Source: Neocallimastix lanati (nom. inval.)
Taxonomy: Eukaryota; Neocallimastigomycota; Neocallimastigomycetes; Neocallimastigales; Neocallimastigaceae
DNA length: 64,000 nucleotides
Direction: 5' to 3'
Assembly: GCA_016946835.1 (NCBI GenBank)
Contig: JACVTC010000100.1
Span: forward strand, 405,001 to 469,000
The notes beneath the pieces are model-generated. The model ran no database searches, was not told the DNA's origin, and saw only the letters and a list, made by a program, of their open reading frames with translations. The position numbers and the translations under genes were made by a program. Within the stretch, counting starts at the first letter, position 1; the number at the start of each line of letters is the position of its first letter. Below, one piece after another: positions 55,417 to 64,000 of the stretch.

Positions 55417-56502
55417 AACGAAAAAAATAATAAAAGAAATAATAATAATATAATATAATTATAATTACATTTTTATATAAATAAATTAAATTAAATTATT
55501 ATATTAAAATTAATATTAAACTTTTATATTATTATATTTTAAATGAATAATATCAATAGAAATTTGTTTTATATTTTTTAAAAATTTTAACTTAATTGAA
55601 AATACCTTTCTCAGAAGGTATTTCCATTAACATGGAGACATCAATATTATTTCTACTTATATCAGGTAATTTCGCAATGATTTCATTTTGTAATTTCTGA
55701 TTTTCAAATTTAATATATTCAGAATATTTTTTCCATTGGTCTATTCTTTCTTTTGCTTTAACTTGATAATTTCTAAAATGTTTTTTAAGAATATGATATT
55801 GTTGTTGCCAATGTTTTAATTCTTTTTCAAAAACAATTTTCATATCATTATTTCTAAAAAAAAAAAAAAAAGAATGAAAAAGATTTTATTGAGATTTTAT
55901 ATGAAAATTATTTATGTTTATATCAATATTATTTTTTATATATTTTCAATTATAAAAAACGTATTATTATAATAATATAATTTAATAATAATAACAATAA
56001 TAATAAATAATAAATACATTTTCATTGGTTCTTCCTCATGATATTGAATTTGTTTTTCTAATTGCTCAATTTTTAAATTTAATTTTTTATTATCTAATTC
56101 AAGTTGTTGAATACTATAATCGGAAAGATGTTTTTGATAATTTAATTTATGATCATATTTTGTCTTTAATTCTATATCATATAATAATTATATTTAAAAT
56201 ATTAGTAAAGTTGTTTCTTTACATATATAAATATATTTTATTTACAATATTATAATAAGTAATTTTTGAAATGTAATAAGTAAAATTATTTCTTCTTTAA
56301 ATTATATTATTTTATTATTATTCTTTTAATGGTAAAACCTACCATTTACATATTTTACGTGAACTGAATATAAAAGCGTTAAAACTTCTTCAAATGTTTT
56401 CCCTTCATTTTCTTTATCAATTTCATTATCATGAATTGCTTGGGTATAGTTATCTATATCAATATCATCATTTTTGTATATATTCGGTATTGGAGGATTC
56501 AT
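51575..56502 (-). CDS. SAE2: Sae2/CtIP/Ctp1-family DNA end-resection factor, 7 exons
   Basis: Exons on the minus strand: 56343-56502, 56018-56171, 55606-55853, 55239-55371, 52756-54960, 52267-52411 and 51575-51730, giving 1066 aa. N-terminal residues about 40-180 are coiled coil (YSIQQLELDNKKLNLKIEQL, ELKHWQQQYHILKKHF), as in the CtIP tetramerisation region. The centre (about 232-966) is low complexity with Asn, Lys, Thr and Asp runs. The C-terminal Sae2 domain has KYKRRQLHGTTCPCC (C1010, C1013), SRHRYNNIP and TPEEYWDVNFPSS. T1044 in ETPEEYW matches the CDK-regulated TP of CtIP (T847) that switches on resection. The Cys that precedes SRHR in human CtIP is Ile here. The family activates the Mre11-Rad50 nuclease at blocked DNA ends in the nucleus. 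Usual lengths are about 300-900, so this one is long because of the repeats. Confidence 0.9.
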
Positions 56503-58513
<2,011 letters not shown>

Positions 58514-59679
58514 TTAAAAACAACAACCACTTGTATTTTTGATATCATCATCATCCCAATTTATGGTATCTCCTTCGATTAAAAATTCAAATTGTGGTAG
58601 CTGAACCGTTTTAGCAATATGATAAAATACGGCTTCAACATTTTCACCATATTTTGCAGACACTTCAAAATAAGGAATTCTATAATTTTCAAGATCATCA
58701 TAATCATCATAAACTGTGCTATCTTCATCTTCATCTTCTTGAAGTGGATTATTTGTATTACTACTGCCATTACTACTAGGATGATCATTATATTTATACT
58801 TATTCGTGTAATTATTATTTCTATAAATGCTATAATGTGTCATTGCTTCAACAGAATCAGTATTTACCATACTATGATTTTTAAAATTATGTTGGAATGA
58901 CCGTTTCATTTCTTGATTTTTATTATTTTTTTTATTATGGTTTTGATTATTCTTTTGTTCTGCATAATTATATTTTTTGTAAGAAGATGACCTTTGATAA
59001 ATAGCTAATAAATTATCATGATAACTTTGATTATTATCATATTCTGATATATATTTACTTTGTTGAATTAAACTATAATGAGGATCCTCTTTTATTGATT
59101 GCTCCCTCATTTTAATAGCCATACGTTTACCATGACTTCTTGAAATTATCCTATCATCTTCATTATCAATTTTATTACCAATTAATACAAATGGATAAGT
59201 TGAAGGATCTTTTAAATCGGCTTTTTCAATAAATTCATGTTCCCATCTTAAGACATTACTAAATGAATCTGGATTGGTTACGTCGAATACAATACTTTAT
59301 TTTTAAAGTGAAAATAAATAAAATATATATATTTATATAGTATTGAATTTTTTAATACATAATTTAAAATATTAAATATAAATTATATATAATAATAATA
59401 ATAACAATAATAATTTGAAATTATTTATAAGTATAAATTTGTTGATAAATTGATTAAATATATATATATATATATATATAATACAAGTATTTATTATTTT
59501 AAATATTTAATTAGTTACATGCATGCATCAGCTCCTCTATAATAAGCTATTCCTAAACTTTGGAATCTTTCCTGGCCTAATATATTAAATATGATAAAAT
59601 TCAAAAATATATAAAAAAAATTTTTGAAAAATTAAGTATAAATAAATTATATAATAAAATTATAAGCGAGAATACTTTA

Positions 59680-59712
<33 letters not shown>

Positions 59713-60518
59713 GAAAATAAAAAATAAATATATTATATATATAATTTACCTGCTGTATCCCAAATCTTTAGTGAATAAAGTTCAATTTATATTATTAAGT
59801 AGCATTTAAATAAATATTCATAAATAATAAATAAAAAATATTGTTATTTGTTTATTATTTGGATTGTTTTTTCATATTAATATATAATATTTATGTATAT
59901 TTTTATATATTTATAATTATAAATAACGTTATTATTTATATAATATTAATAATTACAAAAAGAAAAAAAATATTAAAATTTAAACTTAAAATATATTAAT
60001 ATATAAATATTTAATTTTTAAAAGTAAATATTAAAGTCTTAAAAATTTTTTTTAAGGTTTTTATGGAAAATAAATAAATAAAAAAATTATTCAATATGTT
60101 TATTAATACCTGCATAGTCACTTTTTTATCATCTTCCAATTGAACATCTTTTGTTATGAAATCAGCACCTATGGTAGCTTTATAATTACTTGTAAATCTT
60201 CTATGTATATACTTTTTTTAATATTAATTTAAAAATAAATAAATAAAATTATTTATATTTATATATTTTTAGGATTATTTTTAACAAAATTTTATTAATA
60301 ATAAATTTAAAATTAATTTTATATAATAATCAATTATATTATATATACCTGAACTCTGATAGATGTTTTACCTACACCTCCATCACCAATTAATACAACC
60401 TTTTTGTATATTAAAAAATTCAAAATTCATTTAACATTTTAGTTAAAATATAAACTTTTCTAATATTAATATATCTAAAAATATAAAATATATTTACTTT
60501 TAAAATATCTTTTTTCAT
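58514..60518 (-). CDS. Rab7/Ypt7-family GTPase with ~140-residue insertion, 6 exons
   Basis: Exons on the minus strand: 60498-60518 (21 bases), 60349-60399, 60110-60211, 59750-59765 (16 bases), 59519-59576 and 58514-59294, giving 342 aa. G motifs: P-loop GDGGVGKTS (12-20), switch I with YKATIGADF (34-42), DTAGQ (61-65), NKID (123-126) and SAK (295-297). Between NKID and SAK are about 172 residues, against about 30 in Rab7. The extra part is rich in Asn, Tyr, His, Ser and Lys and becomes acidic just before YFEVSAK. The C-terminus GCCF fits the XCCX prenylation pattern of Rab proteins. Rab7/Ypt7 drives late endosome and vacuole fusion. All nucleotide-binding motifs are intact, so activity is likely. 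It could be a divergent paralogue rather than the main Ypt7. Confidence 0.88.
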
Positions 60519-62644
60519 GCTCCTTTTTTTTTTTAATTTATTTATTTTTAAGTTTACTATAGATATTTATTATTATATTATAGATATATAAGTTCTAATA
60601 TATAATTTATTTAATATTTTTAAAGCAAGATTTAAGTCAACTAATTATTTATTATAATTTATTTTTATTTATGAATGTCGGCTTTATTGAAATTTATATA
60701 TTTAATATAATAATAATATTATTTATTTGATAGTCGATATTTTTTGCTTAAAAGTTAAATATTTTAATAGTTTTATTGTTTTTATTAAAGAATTAATTGG
60801 TGAATGTATTTTTATATTCTTTATTACAGTAAATAATTAATTTAACGATAAGAATAAAGTATTATAAAATAAATTTGACCAGTTATCTTTTTTTTAATAA
60901 AAAATATTATATTAGTATATAAAATAGAATTTTAAAAATTTATAATTTTTATTTATTTTATAAATATGTATATATATAATATCATATATAAAATAGTATA
61001 TAAAATAATGATTAAAAAGTAAATTAATAAAATGTTAACTGTATTAATAATAAAAATATAATAAAGTAATAAATAAATTTTAAAACAAGGATATCTAAAT
61101 ATAAATATACTAATTTATTGATAAATTATATATATTGTTCTAAATAAATAACTACATAAATAAATTAATAAATAAATCATACTACAAATTACCTACTAGT
61201 ATTTTGTTGTTATAACTATTTATTTCATTCTACTTTATTTAATTACTTTTTATTTCTTTCTTTTTAACTTTTTTTTTTTTTAAAATATTAAAACATAACA
61301 AATAAAAAATTTATTTTTTAAATTAATAAGAATATGGTATATAAATAAATTAATAAGTTCATATATGTTAAAATATATTATAATATATTAATTTTAAAAA
61401 ATAAACTTTATCTAATTTGGTTATATATATTATAAATATAATCCATTATAAATTATTTTCAATTAATATATATTTTTTAAATTACTATATTCAAACTAAT
61501 TATCAAAAAAGAATATTTTTAATTAATTTTGTATCATGGACTTATAAACTATTAATTAAGATAATATTATAAATATATTATTTATATATTCATTACATAA
61601 ATCAATACTGTATTATAATATATATTATTTCTATTAATAATATATCATTATTTAATTATTTATTTGATAATTCAAAGAAATTTAAAAAAAAAAAATTAAA
61701 AAAAAACTTTATTAGTTAATATTTTTAAATTAATAAAATATTATAATTGATATTAAATTAATAAAAAAAAAAATTATATATAAAAAAGTGATTGATATAC
61801 ATTATAATCCTTGAAAAATAAATTATAATATATATATAAAAAATTGGTACCATATAAAAAAATAACAAATGAATAATAAATAATAAATAAATAAAATTTA
61901 TTAGATAATTAATAATGGATAATTAACAGTTTTCTATAGATAATAAATAATAAATAAAAATAAATAAAAAAAATTTTATTAATAATAAATATTATTATCA
62001 TTAATAATTTCAGATTATCAAAAAAAGAAATGATTATCAACACTAATAAATTTCTGTATAATAAATAACAATTTTCTACTAAACATAAAAGTTATTTTAA
62101 AAAATAATTGATAGTTTAACGAGTGTATTTTTCAGTACATATATATTTTATATTAGATAATATTATAATTACTTAAATTATACTAATAAAAGTGAATTTT
62201 ATAAAAGTGAATTATGATTTATGAAGTCTTTACTAGAAATTTTAACTATAGATCTATTATTGATATTATATTAAAAATAAGGAACTTATATATTTTATTT
62301 TTTTTTATCATTAATAATATATAATATTGTTCTTTTTTTCTTCATTAATAGTGATAAAAGAAGGCAAATTTTTATAAGGCATAGTGACATTATTCGAATA
62401 CTTTATATATTCTATAGAAATTTTACAATCAAATGGGGCCAATTAAACTATTATATCAACTAATTATTCTTAAAATTTACTTGTATAACATTTGTATCAT
62501 TGACATTATAAAACATTAAATAAGTCTATAATTAAATTAATAGAGATTTTTTTTTATGCTTTACAAGCAATAGGAATTATTCATTAAATCTATATTTAGT
62601 TACATTAAACTAATTTATTGAATAAAAAAATTTTTAATTTAACA

Positions 62645-62687
<43 letters not shown>

Positions 62688-62689
62688 TA

Positions 62690-62720
<31 letters not shown>

Positions 62721-64000
62721 ATTATTATTATTATTATTATTATAATTATAAATAAATTTCCAAAGTTTCACTAGTTATTGGCATTACTTATTCAAAAAAA
62801 TTTTTTATTAAATTAATAATTATTACTATGAATTTAGTTTATAATTATGAAGTTTAAAATAATTAAAAATATTTTTTAATTTATACATAGAGTTTTTAAG
62901 GTTGGTGGCTCGATAATTTAAGAATAAGTTTTCCATTTTTGGTTTAAATATAATAATTTTTAATATAAAAAAAAAAGTTTTAGATTATTTGTTTAATTAG
63001 TATTTGTAGATACAATTTTATAATTTTAACGATTCTTTAAATAAAATAATATCAATTATTAATAAAATAATATATAAAATTATTTTAAAAACTTGAATAA
63101 ACGATCAAATTCCTTATATTACATTGTTTTTTAAGATTTACAAATGTAATAATTATTAATTTAAAGTGTTAAATATTAGGATAAATAATAATTAAACACA
63201 TTTAATATATTTGTGTTTTATTTTTTTTTAAAAAAAAAAAAAAAAGGCATCGATTTTTATATCTAAATATATAAATATAATTCCATAGCATAACATCCAT
63301 ATAAATTTTTTAATTTATTTATCTTTATTAAATAATATTAATTATTATTTATTAATCATTATTTATTATATTTTTATTATTTATTTAATTATTATGTATT
63401 ATTTATTTATTTATTATTTATTTATTATTTTTTAATAATAAATTATTAATAAAATTAATATATTAAAATACAAAACGTGAGTTTAAGCCATAAATTTTTA
63501 TAAATTTAGTAATATTAAAAAATACAATATACAATTTAATATTATTTAATATTGTGGATTTTATTTAAATGTGGATATTTTTTTTTGTTTTGTTTAATTT
63601 TTTATAATGAAATATTTTATGAAATGGAGCATAAATTTTAATTAAGGTTAAAATTTTGCATAAGAAGTAATTATTTTATAACAATACGATTAAAAATTAT
63701 ATTTGGAATGATAATGATGATTATTTATATAATAATGAAAATGAAAAATATGACAGTTAAATTCAAATAAAAATATCTATAATCTTAGTGTTATTAATAT
63801 AATAATATTCTGTTTTTTATTTTATCTTAAAATATTATTTAAATTGAATTAAATAATATAAATTTCATTCTAATTAAATTTTTATTAACTATTTTCATTC
63901 ATTCATTTAAAATTATTATTAATAGCAGTAATTCTATTATTATTAAATTATTATTGTTATGTTATTATAATAATACTACTATTATTATTATTCTATTATA
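60519..64000. other. Gene-free AT-rich end of the window
   Basis: No coding sequence, tRNA or element could be supported in about 3.5 kb. Contents: about 38 T at 62647-62684, (ATT)n at 62693-62748, A/T runs and many short TAATAAATAA strings. The Rab7-like promoter should lie just above 60518. Confidence 0.5.

Noticed and set aside
58514-59122. Separate 202-residue gene starting MAIKMREQ
   Set aside because: The frame continues upstream through NKID and IVFDV to a splice acceptor; it is the last exon of the Rab7-like gene.

Overview
The window looks like nuclear DNA of a very AT-rich eukaryote. Genes are far apart and separated by kilobases of A/T homopolymers and AT, ATT and AAAT microsatellites. 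Coding regions carry AAT-coded Asn runs, and most conserved genes have short AT-rich introns that start GTA and end TAG or AAG. These traits, together with an intronless bacterial-type DUF2339 membrane protein, a LINE 3' end and Mutator-like transposase relics, fit an anaerobic gut fungus (Neocallimastigomycota) best. The assignment is an inference; a dictyostelid is the main alternative.

Left part (1-13.2 kb), accessory: an apparently intact DUF2339 gene (803-3133); a LINE 3' fragment with AATAAA and a 37-A tail (about 3755-4945); a decayed Mutator-like element on the minus strand (6676-8090); a truncated, frameshifted second copy of the DUF2339 locus (8161-9380) enclosed by inverted copies of the element's end; two inverted copies of a small element with GGCGAAATGC-type ends (9701-10024, 10273-10594); and a second Mutator-like transposase relic on the plus strand (11118-12537), followed by a third small element (12950-13170).

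Middle part (14-45.9 kb), mostly conserved genes: a secreted or type I membrane protein with a Cys-rich domain and a cytoplasmic PPxY tail (14015-15880); a DNAJC9-like J protein (16741-17967); a two-LIM protein (19385-20053); SAP18 (22055-22984); ribosomal protein eS10 (complement 24991-25567); the SSU processome subunit UTP12 in 12 exons (complement 27434-33017); several unidentified coding relics between 33.9 and 36.7 kb, including a GC-rich island; a Pcl-type cyclin (38911-39903); and a Ser/Thr kinase with a roughly 600-residue Asn-rich tail (complement 42511-45927).

Right part (46-64 kb): a long gene-poor stretch with a 3 x 54 bp tandem repeat and a perfect 20-bp hairpin; a seven-exon Sae2/CtIP DNA-end-resection factor (complement 51575-56502); a Rab7-family GTPase with a roughly 140-residue insertion (complement 58514-60518); and a gene-free AT-rich end.

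The genes do not form a pathway. Histone chaperoning, ribosome biogenesis (eS10, UTP12), co-repression or splicing (SAP18), cell-cycle or nutrient kinase regulation (cyclin), DNA repair (Sae2) and late endosome traffic (Rab7) sit side by side as independent transcription units. Exon joins given here were worked out by eye from reading frame, GT..AG borders and family similarity, and they give frame-consistent proteins: UTP12 935 aa, Sae2 1066 aa, kinase 913 aa, Rab7-like 342 aa. No tRNA, rRNA or CRISPR array was seen.
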